DNA of 39,274 nucleotides from Kineosporia sp. R_H_3 (GCF_002198675.1 NZ_MWLL01000103.1:1-39274); one strand, 5' to 3'. Positions 25,295 through 32,652 are shown, counted from the first letter of the stretch. The notes: generated by a model not told the origin, from the sequence alone. Translations and numbers: made by a program.

Positions 25295-26080
25295 GTGAAG
25301 CTCGAGCACTCGTTCACCGTCCCGGCGCCCGTCGACCAGGCGTGGGCGACCCTCCTCGACATCGAGGGCGTCGCACCGTGCTTCCCGGGGGCGACCCTGA
25401 CCGGCACGGACGGCGAGGAGTTCGCCGGGCTCGTCAAGGTCAAGCTCGGCCCGGTGTCGCTCAGCTACTCGGGCAAGGGGCGCTTCCTCGAGCGGGACGA
25501 CGAGGCGCACACCGTCGTGCTCGACGCGACCGGCCGGGACAAGAACGGCAACGGCACCGCGGGCGCCACCGTGCACGCCCGGATGGAGGCGGACGGCGAG
25601 AGCTCGACCAGGGTCGTCGTCGAGACCGACCTCAAGGTCACCGGGCGTCCGGCCCAGTTCGGCCGCGGCGTCATCCAGGACGTCGGCGGCCGGATCATCG
25701 GCCAGTTCGCCGACTCCCTCGCGGCGAAGATGACCGCCGACGGCGCGGCGCCGGACCTCACGGACGGCGCCGACGGCGCAGCGCCGTCCGAGGCGGACCA
25801 GGCCGCACCGCCGGCACCGGACGCCGCCGGCACGCCGGCCGGCCCGCCGACCCTCGCGGCGGCGACCGCACCGACGCAGGGCCGCCGTCCGCCGGCCCCG
25901 CGGCCGCAGCCGGTCCGTTCGCTCCCGACGACCTCGGGCACCCCGGACGCCGCCGCTGCCGAGCTGGACCTCGGGACGGCGCTGCTGCCCGTGCTGCTGC
26001 GCCGGTTCGCGCCGCAGGTCGTCGTCGCCCTCGTCGCGGCGTTCGTCACCTGGCGGCTGGTGCAGCGCCGCCGGCGCTGA
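25295..26080 (+). CDS. coxG: CoxG-like SRPBCC protein with C-terminal membrane anchor
   Basis: A 261-residue protein. Residues 1-145 form a CoxG/SRPBCC domain (MKLEHSFTVPAPVDQAWATL, then GVAPCFPGATLTG, KVKLGPVSLSYSGKG and GRGVIQDVGGRIIGQFADSL). A Pro/Ala-rich disordered linker (about 150-225) leads to one hydrophobic helix, VVVALVAAFVTWRLV, ending in RRRR. In Oligotropha CoxG helps attach CO dehydrogenase to the cytoplasmic membrane, so this protein probably brings the S-L-M complex to the respiratory chain. GTG start with GGAGG eight bases upstream. It is 258 bases from coxM, beyond the hairpin, so it may have its own promoter. Confidence 0.88.
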   Translation: MKLEHSFTVPAPVDQAWATLLDIEGVAPCFPGATLTGTDGEEFAGLVKVKLGPVSLSYSGKGRFLERDDEAHTVVLDATGRDKNGNGTAGATVHARMEADGESSTRVVVETDLKVTGRPAQFGRGVIQDVGGRIIGQFADSLAAKMTADGAAPDLTDGADGAAPSEADQAAPPAPDAAGTPAGPPTLAAATAPTQGRRPPAPRPQPVRSLPTTSGTPDAAAAELDLGTALLPVLLRRFAPQVVVALVAAFVTWRLVQRRRR

Positions 26081-26105
26081 CCTTGCGCCCGGGAGGGCGC
26101 GGCCC

Positions 26106-26627
26106 TCAGAGGTCCTTGCGGAGGTGGACGTCGGCCGCGCCCGGCGTCGGGACGCCGTCCCAGCGGAAGATCTCGCGGTACCCGTGCCGGGTGTAGAACC
26201 CCGGCGCCTGGAACGTGAACGACGTGACGAACACGTGGGTGCAGCCGCGCTCGCGGGCCTGCGCCTCGAACTCGGCGAGCAGCCGGCCGCCGAGGCCGGT
26301 GCCGCGGTCCTGCGCCCGGACCCAGGTCAGGGCGATCCCGGCCGCGACGCCCCACGTCCAGCCGCTGAGCCCGCCGGCGAGGTCGCCGTCCGCGCCGAGC
26401 GCCTGCACCGTGAGCTCGCGGGCAGGGGCCACGCCGGGGGTGGCGGCGGCGTTCACGGCGTCGAGCTCGTCGGAGAGCCGCTGGTCCAGCGCCGGGTCGC
26501 CCTCGCCGACGACGACGCGGACGTCGCCGGGCACGGCCCCGACGGCGGTCACGGGGTCGGGCACGCGGTCGGGCACGGGGTCGGGCACGAGGTCGGGTGC
26601 AGGGTCGGGGACGGCGGCTCCGGTCAC
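26106..26627 (-). CDS. GNAT N-acetyltransferase with VPDP repeat N-terminus
   Basis: A 173-residue protein. The GNAT fold is seen in GIALTWVRAQDRGTGLGGRL (acetyl-CoA loop QDRGTGLG) and FTFQAPGFYTRHGYREIF. Residues 6-26 are four-residue repeats of the form (V/L/R)PDP. It looks like the small actinobacterial GNATs annotated with unknown substrates. The GTG at 26627 is chosen because TAGGGT (26635-26640, minus strand) lies exactly 7 nt upstream and there is no Shine-Dalgarno sequence. It diverges from the argS leader, and the two promoters flank a 20-bp palindrome. Confidence 0.8.
   Translation of the reverse strand: MTGAAVPDPAPDLVPDPVPDRVPDPVTAVGAVPGDVRVVVGEGDPALDQRLSDELDAVNAAATPGVAPARELTVQALGADGDLAGGLSGWTWGVAAGIALTWVRAQDRGTGLGGRLLAEFEAQARERGCTHVFVTSFTFQAPGFYTRHGYREIFRWDGVPTPGAADVHLRKDL
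26550..26609 (-). repeat. five 12-bp units encoding PDPV-type repeats
   Basis: Five in-frame 12-bp copies (plus-strand unit CACGGGGTCGGG and variants) encode the four-residue PDPV/PDRV repeats at the N-terminus of the GNAT protein. The period equals that in the dehydrogenase gene at 7352 although the proteins are unrelated. Confidence 0.85.
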
Positions 26628-26659
26628 GCCCGGGACCCTACGGCGGCGGCCGGTGCTGC

Positions 26660-26679
26660 GCCCGCGGATATCCGCGGGC
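26660..26679. promoter_or_regulatory. 20-bp perfect palindrome between the GNAT and argS promoters
   Basis: GCCCGCGGATATCCGCGGGC is a perfect 20-bp palindrome. It lies about 20 bp upstream of both proposed -10 boxes (26635-26640 leftward, 26698-26703 rightward), so it covers the -35 region of both. That suits one dimeric regulator controlling both transcripts. No matching site was noticed elsewhere in the window. Confidence 0.6.
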
Positions 26680-26697
26680 CCGTCCGCGCCGCTCGGG

Positions 26698-26709
26698 CAT
26701 ACTGGCGCC
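26698..26709 (+). promoter_or_regulatory. leaderless -10 box of the argS leader
   Basis: CATACT (26698-26703) is 6 nt before the ATG at 26710, matching the spacing at other leaderless genes in the window, with the conserved A and final T. It would make the leader peptide codons the very start of the argS transcript. Confidence 0.45.
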
Positions 26710-26799
26710 ATGTCGCAGCCCCGGGCTTCCCGTCGCAGCGTGCCGGCCGTGCCGGGCACGTCGCGACGACGTGCCCTGCGACGACGACCCGGCCGCTGA
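26710..26799 (+). CDS. possible arginine-rich leader peptide of argS
   Basis: A 29-codon frame from ATG to TGA encodes MSQPRASRRSVPAVPGTSRR then RALRRRPGR, with 10 Arg in 29 residues. The Arg codons are CGG, CGT, CGC, CGA, CGA, CGT, CGA, CGA, CGA and CGC. CGA, scarce in the surrounding genes, makes up half and comes in runs. The frame lies 199 bases upstream of the arginyl-tRNA synthetase gene, on the same strand, behind a plausible leaderless promoter, and overlaps RNA stems that can rearrange. I infer a leader peptide on which ribosomes stall when charged tRNA-Arg is low. Arg-rich frames also arise by chance in such GC-rich DNA, so this is not proven. Confidence 0.5.
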   Translation: MSQPRASRRSVPAVPGTSRRRALRRRPGR

Positions 26800-26842
26800 C
26801 GCACCGACCGTCAGCGTGCCCGTCGCCACCCGCCGGGCACGC
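26753..26842 (+). promoter_or_regulatory. possible attenuator: mutually exclusive stems in the argS leader
   Basis: Four segments share one complementary core: 1 CGGGCACG (26753-26760), 2 CGTGCCC (26770-26776), 3 CGTGCCCG (26815-26822) and 4 CGGGCACG (26834-26841). Segments 1 and 2 lie in a perfect 10-bp stem with a 3-nt loop (26754-26776), and 3 and 4 in a perfect 9-bp stem (26814-26842). The alternatives 1 with 3 and 2 with 4 are equally exact. A further stem GCTGACG/CGTCAGC (26795-26815) covers the leader stop codon. Ribosome position on the Arg codons would decide which stems form. Confidence 0.45.
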
Positions 26843-26998
26843 CTCCTGGGCGCTCCCGTGCCGGCGCACCAGCGCGACGACCTCCTGACCGCACCGGGAC
26901 CGTGATCGACCGGGCCCGCGGCGGTGCCGAGGTGTCGTGCGTGCGCCCCGCCGCCGCAGCCGCCGGCCGAGCCCGGCCCGTCCGCCGAGGGACCTCTC

Positions 26999-28906
26999 AT
27001 GCCCAGCACCGATCCGCCCGGCACCGACCAGCCCGGCACCGACCAGCCCGGCACCGACCAGCCCACCACCGACCAGCCCTCCACCGACCAGCCCGGCACC
27101 CACCAGCCCACCACCGACCATCCCACGAGCGTCGCGCCTCCGTCCGGCGCCGTGCCCCGGATCGAGCAGGCCGTCGCCGCGCGGGTCGAGGCGGCCGCCC
27201 GGGCCGCCTTCGCCGGACCGGCCGCGGCGCGCGGCGAGGTCTCGCCGGACCTCGACCCGCAGCTGCGGCCGGCCACCCGGCCCGAGTTCGGCCACCTCCA
27301 GACGAGCCTGCCGCTGCGGCTCGCCCGGCCGCTGGGGCTGACCCCGCACGAGGCCGGAGGCCGGCTGCTCGCGGCCCTCGACGTCGACGACCTCTGCGAG
27401 CCGCCGACGCTCGCGGGGGCAGGCTTCGTCAACCTCACGGTCCGCGCGGACGTGCTCGCCGCGGCGGTGACCGCCGCCCTCGCCGACCCGCGGCTCGGCG
27501 TCCCGGTGGCCGCCGCCCCGCAGCGCGTCGTCGTCGACCTGTCGTCCCCGAACGTCGCCAAGCAGATGCACGTCGGGCACCTGCGGTCGACGGTCATCGG
27601 GGACGCCGTCGCCCGGGTCCTCGCCTTCGCCGGGCACGACGTCGTGCGGGTCAACCACGTCGGTGACTGGGGGACCCAGTTCGGGATGCTCCTCGAGGCG
27701 GTCCTCGGCGACCCCGCCGGCCCGGACGCCCCGTCGGACCTCGACGGCCTCGACGCGCTCTACCGGGCCGCGAGGGCCCGGTTCGACGCCGACCCGGGCT
27801 TCGCGGACGCCGCGCGCCGCCGGGTCGTCGCGCTCCAGTCGGGCGACCCGGCGTCGGTCGCGGTGTGGCGGCGGCTCGTCCAGGTCTCCCTCGAGGCGTT
27901 CGACGCCACGTACGCCCGGCTCGGCGCGGCGCTGACCCGGGCCGACGTCGCGGGGGAGAGCACCTACAACGAGGCGCTCCCCGGCGTCGTCGCCGACCTC
28001 GACGCCGCCGGCCTGCTCACCGCGTCCGACGGCGCACTGTGCTGGGCCGACCCGCGGACGCCGGACCTCGCGCCGCTCATCGTCCGCAAGGCCGACGGCG
28101 GGTTCGGCTACGCGGCAACGGATCTCGCGGCGGTCCGGCACCGGGTCGGGGCGCTCGGCGCCGACCGGCTGGTCTACGTGGTCGACGCCCGGCAGGGGCT
28201 TCACTTCTCGCACGTCTTCGCGCTCGCCCGGGCGGCGGGCTGGCTGCCGGCCGGGGTCGAGGTCCGGCACCTCGCCTTCGGCACCGTGCTCGGCCCGGAC
28301 GGGACGCCGTTCCGGACGCGGGCCGGCGGGACCGTCCCGCTCACGCACCTGCTCGACGCCGCGCAGGCCTCGGCCGCCGCGCTCCTGGACGACAAGGGCT
28401 CCCGGCTCGCCGGCGCCGAGCGGGCCGCCGTGGCCCGGGCCGTCGGCGTCGGCGCGGTGAAGTACGCCGACCTGTCGTCCGGGCTCGGGAAGGACTACAC
28501 CTTCTCGCTCGACCGGCTGGTCGCCACGGACGGCGACACCGGCCCCTACCTGCAGTACGCCCACGCCCGGACGGCCTCCGTCCTCGACCGGTCGGGAGCG
28601 GACCCCGGAGCCCTTGCCGCGCACGGGGTCACGCTCCTCGCCGAGCCGGCGGAGGTCCGGCTGGCGCTGCTGCTCACCCGGTTCCCGGCGGCCGTCGAGG
28701 CGGTCGCGCAGACGCTCGAGCCGCACCGGCTGTGCGGCTACCTCTACGAGGTCGCGACCGCGCTGTCGGTGTTCTGGGAGCGCTGCCCGGTGCTGCGGTC
28801 CGAGGACGACGTCCGCACGAGCCGGCTCGCGCTGTGCCGCGCGACACGACGGGTGCTCGCGACCGGTCTCGACCTGCTCGGGATCGAGGCGCCCGACCGG
28901 ATGTGA
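26999..28906 (+). CDS. argS: arginyl-tRNA synthetase
   Basis: A class I aminoacyl-tRNA synthetase (635 aa) that charges tRNA-Arg. The ArgRS N-terminal domain is at about 50-150. The HIGH motif is HVGH in SSPNVAKQMHVGHLRSTVIG (about 182-201). FGTVLGPDGTPFRTRAGGTV resembles the E. coli-type catalytic loop; a canonical KMSKS is absent, as in many ArgRS. The DALR anticodon-binding domain begins near GDTGPYLQYAHARTASVL. The start at 26999 follows GAGGGA eight bases upstream and adds seven GTDQP-type repeats not expected in ArgRS. There is no lysA or hom neighbour as in the usual actinobacterial argS locus, so this may be a second copy. Confidence 0.92.
   Translation: MPSTDPPGTDQPGTDQPGTDQPTTDQPSTDQPGTHQPTTDHPTSVAPPSGAVPRIEQAVAARVEAAARAAFAGPAAARGEVSPDLDPQLRPATRPEFGHLQTSLPLRLARPLGLTPHEAGGRLLAALDVDDLCEPPTLAGAGFVNLTVRADVLAAAVTAALADPRLGVPVAAAPQRVVVDLSSPNVAKQMHVGHLRSTVIGDAVARVLAFAGHDVVRVNHVGDWGTQFGMLLEAVLGDPAGPDAPSDLDGLDALYRAARARFDADPGFADAARRRVVALQSGDPASVAVWRRLVQVSLEAFDATYARLGAALTRADVAGESTYNEALPGVVADLDAAGLLTASDGALCWADPRTPDLAPLIVRKADGGFGYAATDLAAVRHRVGALGADRLVYVVDARQGLHFSHVFALARAAGWLPAGVEVRHLAFGTVLGPDGTPFRTRAGGTVPLTHLLDAAQASAAALLDDKGSRLAGAERAAVARAVGVGAVKYADLSSGLGKDYTFSLDRLVATDGDTGPYLQYAHARTASVLDRSGADPGALAAHGVTLLAEPAEVRLALLLTRFPAAVEAVAQTLEPHRLCGYLYEVATALSVFWERCPVLRSEDDVRTSRLALCRATRRVLATGLDLLGIEAPDRM
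27020..27124 (+). repeat. seven 15-bp units encoding (G/T/S)TDQP repeats
   Basis: Seven in-frame 15-bp copies of GGCACCGACCAGCCC and close variants encode five-residue repeats (GTDQP, TTDQP, STDQP, GTHQP, TTDHP) at residues 8-42 of ArgRS. The DNA repeats are nearly exact, including synonymous positions, which points to recent slippage. Confidence 0.9.
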
Positions 28907-28930
28907 GGCGTGCCCCGGGACCGGCGGGCG

Positions 28931-31150
28931 TCAGACGGCCAGGGGGTCCGGGAGCGGCTCGGCGTGCACGACCTCCAGGCCGGAGACGGCCCGCGTGAGG
29001 ACGACGTACAGCCGGCGCAGGCCGGTCCGCTCGTCGGGCTCTGCGGCCGCCATCGCCGTCGGCTCGACGACGACGACCCGGTCGTACTCGAGGCCCTTCG
29101 CCGTCGTCGCGGGGACGACGCTGACCCGCGGCGGGGGCGGCGGCGGGCGGTCGGCCCCGCCGTCGTCCGCGTCGTCCCGGGAGCCGTCCGTCGCGTCGAG
29201 GTCGACCGGCTCGGGCAGTGCCTCGTCGCCGAGGACGTGGTGCTCGATCCCCGCCCCGAGCAACGTCTTCGCGCACCGGGCGACGGCCGCGTCCGGGACG
29301 ATCACACCGACGCTGCCCTCGGCCTCGAGAGCGTGCCGGACCGCCGTGACGGTCGCCGGCCACAGCCGTGCCGCGGGCACGTGCGTCACGACGAGGCTCC
29401 CGGGGTCGTCGCGGACGCTCGTCGGTGCGGACATCCCCGGGGCCATGAACGGCAGCAGCCGCGCCGCGTACTCGATGACGGCTGCGGGCACCCGGAAGCC
29501 GCGGTCGAGGATCTCCAGGACGGCGTCGGTGCGGCCGAGGTGGGCCAGGGAGGCGTCCCACGACGGGGTCGCCCACGGTGTCGTGCCCTGGGCGATGTCC
29601 CCGAGGACGGTCGCCGAGCCCGTCGAGCAGCGCCGTCCGACGGCGCGCAGCTGCATCGGGGAGTTGTCCTGCGCCTCGTCGAGGACGACGTGCCCGAGGC
29701 TGGGGGTGCGGCGCAGGACGTCCGCGATCTCGTCGAGCAGGACGACGTCCTGCAGCGACCAGCGGGACGCCCCGGGCGTCCTGGCCGGCTTCGGGTGCAG
29801 GAGCAGGGCCTGCTCGTCGGTGTCGAGGACGCCGTCCGCGCACGCGGCGAGGAACGCGGCGTCCGACAGCAGGCGGTGCAGCACCTGGGGCGGGGTGAGC
29901 GCCGGCCAGACCGCGTCCACCCAGCGCTTCACCTCGCGGCTGCGGGCGACCGCGTCCTGGACCCGGTCGTCGGGGGAGTCGCCCGCCTCCTCGAACTGCA
30001 GGAGCAGGGCGTGCGAGAGCCGCTGGGGGAGCATGTCCCGGGCCGCCGCGTACCGGACCCCGCGGCCGGTCAGCTCCGCGACGATCTCCGCCGCCTCGTA
30101 CGCCGGCACCCGCCAGCGCCGGGAGCCGCGCGGCAGGACGAGGGGCTCGGTCGGGGTCGCGACGTGCGACCAGACGGCCCGGCGGACGACCTCGGCCATC
30201 CGGGCGTCGCCCTTGAGCGTGGCGACGGCGACCTCGTCCGTGGCCCGGACCGCGCCGTGGACGGCGGTCATCGCCTCGACCGTGGTGTGCCGGACCTCGA
30301 CCTCCCCGAGCGAGGGCAGGACCGCGCTCACGTGGTCGAGGAACGACGCGTTCGGCCCGACGACGAGGACGCCCGCCCGGCCGAGCTTCTCCCGGAAGGC
30401 GTAGAGCAGCCAGGCCGCGCGGTGCAGGCCGACCGCGGTCTTGCCGGTGCCCGGTGCGCCCTGGACGCACACGGTCGTCCCGACGTCCGCCCGGACGATC
30501 TCGTCCTGCTCGGGCTGGATCGTCGCGACGATGTCCCGCATCGGCCCGACGCGCGGCCGCTCGATCTCGCGGGCGAGGATCTCGCTGCGCTGCTCGCGCT
30601 CGCCGGGGTCGGTGAGGTGCTCGTCCTCGTAGGCGGTGATCCGGCCGGCCTCGATGCCGAACCGGCGCCGGCGGACCACACCGAAGCGTTCGGTGCGGCT
30701 CGCGCGGTAGAAGGCGCGTGAGACGTCCGCGCGCCAGTCGATGACGACCGGGTCGCCGTGCGGGTCCGCGACGTGCCGGCGGCCGACGTACCAGCGTTCG
30801 CCGTCGTCGTGGTCGGTGCGACCGAAGAAGAGCGTCGTCGTCGGGTCGTCGACGAGGGAGGCGGCCCGGCGCCACAGCGCGGCGGCGAGGAACTCGCCGT
30901 TGAGCCGGTCGGCGCTCTGGACCTCGAGCGACAGCGTCCGGCGGCGCATCTCGCCGAGGTGCTCCCGTGCACGGGCGAGATAGGCCTGCTCGGACACCAG
31001 CGGATCGGACACCAGCGGATCGGCGGCAGGAGAGTCGGCAAAGTGGGAGTCGGCAACGGGGGAGTCGGCACCGGGGGCGAGGAGGCCCGCCGGCGCGGTG
31101 GTGGTCAGGGAGTCGGGTGCGGATATGGACCGGTCAGGCTGTCCAGGCAC
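28931..31150 (-). CDS. helD: HelD/HelR-like superfamily 1 helicase
   Basis: A 739-residue UvrD-like ATPase of the HelD type, which binds RNA polymerase and releases it from stalled or nucleic-acid-bound states; actinobacterial HelR members can protect against rifampicin. A predicted coiled segment (SEQAYLARAREHLGEMRRRT) is the N-terminal arm, Walker A is GAPGTGKTAV (231-240), Walker B is HVVLDEAQDNSPMQL, and C-terminal motifs are TTAKGLEYDRVVVVEP and RRLYVVLTRA. The GTG at 31150 follows TAGGCT (31159-31164, minus strand) by 8 nt, so the mRNA is nearly leaderless. The N-terminal tail carries short Ser/Asp-Pro repeats. Convergent with argS, 24 bases between stops. Confidence 0.87.
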   Translation of the reverse strand: MPGQPDRSISAPDSLTTTAPAGLLAPGADSPVADSHFADSPAADPLVSDPLVSEQAYLARAREHLGEMRRRTLSLEVQSADRLNGEFLAAALWRRAASLVDDPTTTLFFGRTDHDDGERWYVGRRHVADPHGDPVVIDWRADVSRAFYRASRTERFGVVRRRRFGIEAGRITAYEDEHLTDPGEREQRSEILAREIERPRVGPMRDIVATIQPEQDEIVRADVGTTVCVQGAPGTGKTAVGLHRAAWLLYAFREKLGRAGVLVVGPNASFLDHVSAVLPSLGEVEVRHTTVEAMTAVHGAVRATDEVAVATLKGDARMAEVVRRAVWSHVATPTEPLVLPRGSRRWRVPAYEAAEIVAELTGRGVRYAAARDMLPQRLSHALLLQFEEAGDSPDDRVQDAVARSREVKRWVDAVWPALTPPQVLHRLLSDAAFLAACADGVLDTDEQALLLHPKPARTPGASRWSLQDVVLLDEIADVLRRTPSLGHVVLDEAQDNSPMQLRAVGRRCSTGSATVLGDIAQGTTPWATPSWDASLAHLGRTDAVLEILDRGFRVPAAVIEYAARLLPFMAPGMSAPTSVRDDPGSLVVTHVPAARLWPATVTAVRHALEAEGSVGVIVPDAAVARCAKTLLGAGIEHHVLGDEALPEPVDLDATDGSRDDADDGGADRPPPPPPRVSVVPATTAKGLEYDRVVVVEPTAMAAAEPDERTGLRRLYVVLTRAVSGLEVVHAEPLPDPLAV
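30991..31020 (-). repeat. two exact 15-bp units in the helicase N-terminus
   Basis: CGGACACCAGCGGAT occurs twice head to tail (30991-31005 and 31006-31020), encoding DPLVSDPLVS within a Ser/Asp/Pro-rich N-terminal tail. It is another in-frame short repeat near a 5' end. Confidence 0.85.
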
Positions 31151-31332
31151 AAAGAGCGAGCCTACGCCCGACCGCCGACCGGTCTCACGTGCATTTCCCG
31201 GGGGCGGTGCCCGTGGCGAGGCTGAGCAAGCGTGCTCATGATCGCCCGGGCGCGCGGGGAGAAGGTCGAGGCACCACCGTCGGCCGTCCGGCCGGCGGTC
31301 GACCCCGCGCCCGGCGCGGAGAGGAGCCCGAC

Positions 31333-31830
31333 GTGTCGCAGCAGCCCAGCACCTCGCACCCCGTTCTCTCGACCGCCGCACGCGTCCTCGTGCGCGCCGG
31401 TGCGGTCGCCGTCCTCTTCCTGCTCCTCGGCGCCGCGCTGCGCGGTCTCGAGCGGCTCGGCGGCAACGACGGCCCCGCCGGTGCCGACATCGGCGGCGGG
31501 ATCGCCCTGATCGCCGTCCTGCTCGGCACCGTCGTCGCGGGCGCCGCCCTGGACGGCTACCGCCGCGGGTTCCGTGCTGCCGCGACCGACTGGGCCCTCA
31601 CGGTCACGCTCCTGGGCCTGACTGCCGGCGGTTTCGTGGTGGTCGGGACCCTCGACGCCGTCCAGGACGACGGCCTCGGCGGGATGTCGACCGGCGAGGC
31701 GCTCACCGGCGTCGGTGCCCCGCTCGCCTTCGTCGTCGCCTCCCTCGTCGTGACCGCGGGCGCCCTCGCCGCCGGTGCGGCCGCCCTCGCGGAGTCGGCG
31801 CGCGACCGTCGCGCGGCCCGGGTCGCCTGA
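31333..31830 (+). CDS. four-helix membrane protein of unknown function
   Basis: A 165-residue protein with four hydrophobic segments (about 18-38, 54-72, 85-108 and 124-150), ending in a charged ESARDRRAARVA. No family was recognised. The GTG at 31333 is chosen because GAGGAG lies seven bases upstream; the frame is open further upstream without a better site. It diverges from the helicase gene with 182 bases between their starts. Confidence 0.65.
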   Translation: MSQQPSTSHPVLSTAARVLVRAGAVAVLFLLLGAALRGLERLGGNDGPAGADIGGGIALIAVLLGTVVAGAALDGYRRGFRAAATDWALTVTLLGLTAGGFVVVGTLDAVQDDGLGGMSTGEALTGVGAPLAFVVASLVVTAGALAAGAAALAESARDRRAARVA

Positions 31831-31857
31831 ACGTCACCCGCCCGGCTCACCCGGCCT

Positions 31858-31904
31858 GTTCACCTTCGCGTGCTACGGTCGCCGAAGATGAACGCCAGGT
31901 GAAC
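31858..31904 (+). promoter_or_regulatory. promoter flanked by GTTCACCT / AGGTGAAC half-sites
   Basis: GTTCACCT (31858-31865) and AGGTGAAC (31897-31904) are perfect inverted 8-bp arms 31 bp apart, and TACGGT (31874-31879) lies between them as a -10 box. No clear -35 was seen. The arms could be one wide operator, two half-sites of a cooperative regulator, or the stem of an mRNA hairpin whose end is just before the ribosome site of the small gene. Confidence 0.5.
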
Positions 31905-31917
31905 AGGAGGTGGCTCC

Positions 31918-32079
31918 ATGGCCATCATGGAACTTCCGGTCAGTGAACGGACCGCCCGGGCGCTGCGTCCGGTCGCCCGCTGGGTGCCGCAGGCCGGCGC
32001 CGACGGCCGCACCCGGCTCGTCATGGTCTGGTCCGTGCCCGACCCGCAGCCCGCGGACCTGCACAGCGCGGTCGCCTGA
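31918..32079 (+). CDS. small protein of 53 residues
   Basis: A short gene starting ATG at 31918 with AGGAGGTGGCTCC immediately upstream, an excellent ribosome site. The product starts MAIMELPVSERTARALRPVA and continues RWVPQAGADGRTRLVMVWSV and PDPQPADLHSAVA. The central pattern RPVARWV-DGRTRL-MVW resembles short uncharacterised actinobacterial proteins, by memory only. It is not hydrophobic and has no signal peptide. The regulated-looking promoter and good ribosome site argue it is real. The next feature is a strong bidirectional terminator. Confidence 0.7.
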   Translation: MAIMELPVSERTARALRPVARWVPQAGADGRTRLVMVWSVPDPQPADLHSAVA

Positions 32080-32102
32080 CCGTCGCTCTCTTCCCGCCAC
32101 AC

Positions 32103-32136
32103 CTGACGGCGGCCGGCCCGCGCCGGCCGCCGTCAG
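32103..32136. terminator. perfect 15-bp stem bidirectional terminator
   Basis: CTGACGGCGGCCGGC (32103-32117) and GCCGGCCGCCGTCAG (32122-32136) are perfect complements with a CCGC loop. It lies between the converging small gene and the WXG100 gene and includes the WXG100 stop codon. No T-tract. Confidence 0.8.
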
Positions 32137-32423
32137 CGCGAGAACATCCGCACCGCCGACTCCTCGGCCTCGGCGTACTGCCGCCCCGCCGTCGACAGCG
32201 CCTGCTGGATCTCCTCGAGCACCGCCCGCACCCGCTCCTGCGTCGCCCGCCAGTCGCTCACCACGTGCTGGAACGACGACGAGGCCTGGCCCCGCCAGCT
32301 GCCCTGCAGGTCGAGCAGGTTGCGCATCATCCGGTCCACCTCGGTGCCGATCTGCGCCGCCGACGCGTGCACCGCGGCGCTCGCCTGCGCCACCTGGGCG
32401 CTGTCCACCTGGAACTGCGTCAT
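32133..32423 (-). CDS. WXG100 (Esx-like) protein
   Basis: A 96-residue helical hairpin protein. The turn motif is SWRGQASSSF (W-x-G) between two amphipathic helices, and the C-terminus GRQYAEAEESAVRMFSR has the YxxxE-type secretion signal of type VII substrates. The ATG at 32423 follows a GGAGGAGG-rich ribosome site. No EccC-type ATPase or other type VII gene is in the window, so it would be exported by machinery encoded elsewhere. The gene ends inside the terminator stem. Confidence 0.92.
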   Translation of the reverse strand: MTQFQVDSAQVAQASAAVHASAAQIGTEVDRMMRNLLDLQGSWRGQASSSFQHVVSDWRATQERVRAVLEEIQQALSTAGRQYAEAEESAVRMFSR

Positions 32424-32652
32424 CGCCGACCTCCTCCTCCGCCGCCGTGCGGCGTCCGACCGCGGCCGGGCTTCCCGGCCGTCCGGCGACGACCCTGGCA
32501 CGGATCGGCGACGGACCCGCGCCGTCATCCACAGGCCCGGCCCCCGCGGCGGTCGTCCACAGCGGGCGCTCCGGGTCGACCCTGACCGGATGTCAGCCGA
32601 TGGCGCAGCGTCGCGGTGACAGATGTCCACGGGCCGCACCGCGCGGCGCACC

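Noticed and set aside
26624-28726. 700-residue minus-strand frame opposite argS
   Set aside because: Antisense shadow of argS; Gly/Arg-rich and without domain features.
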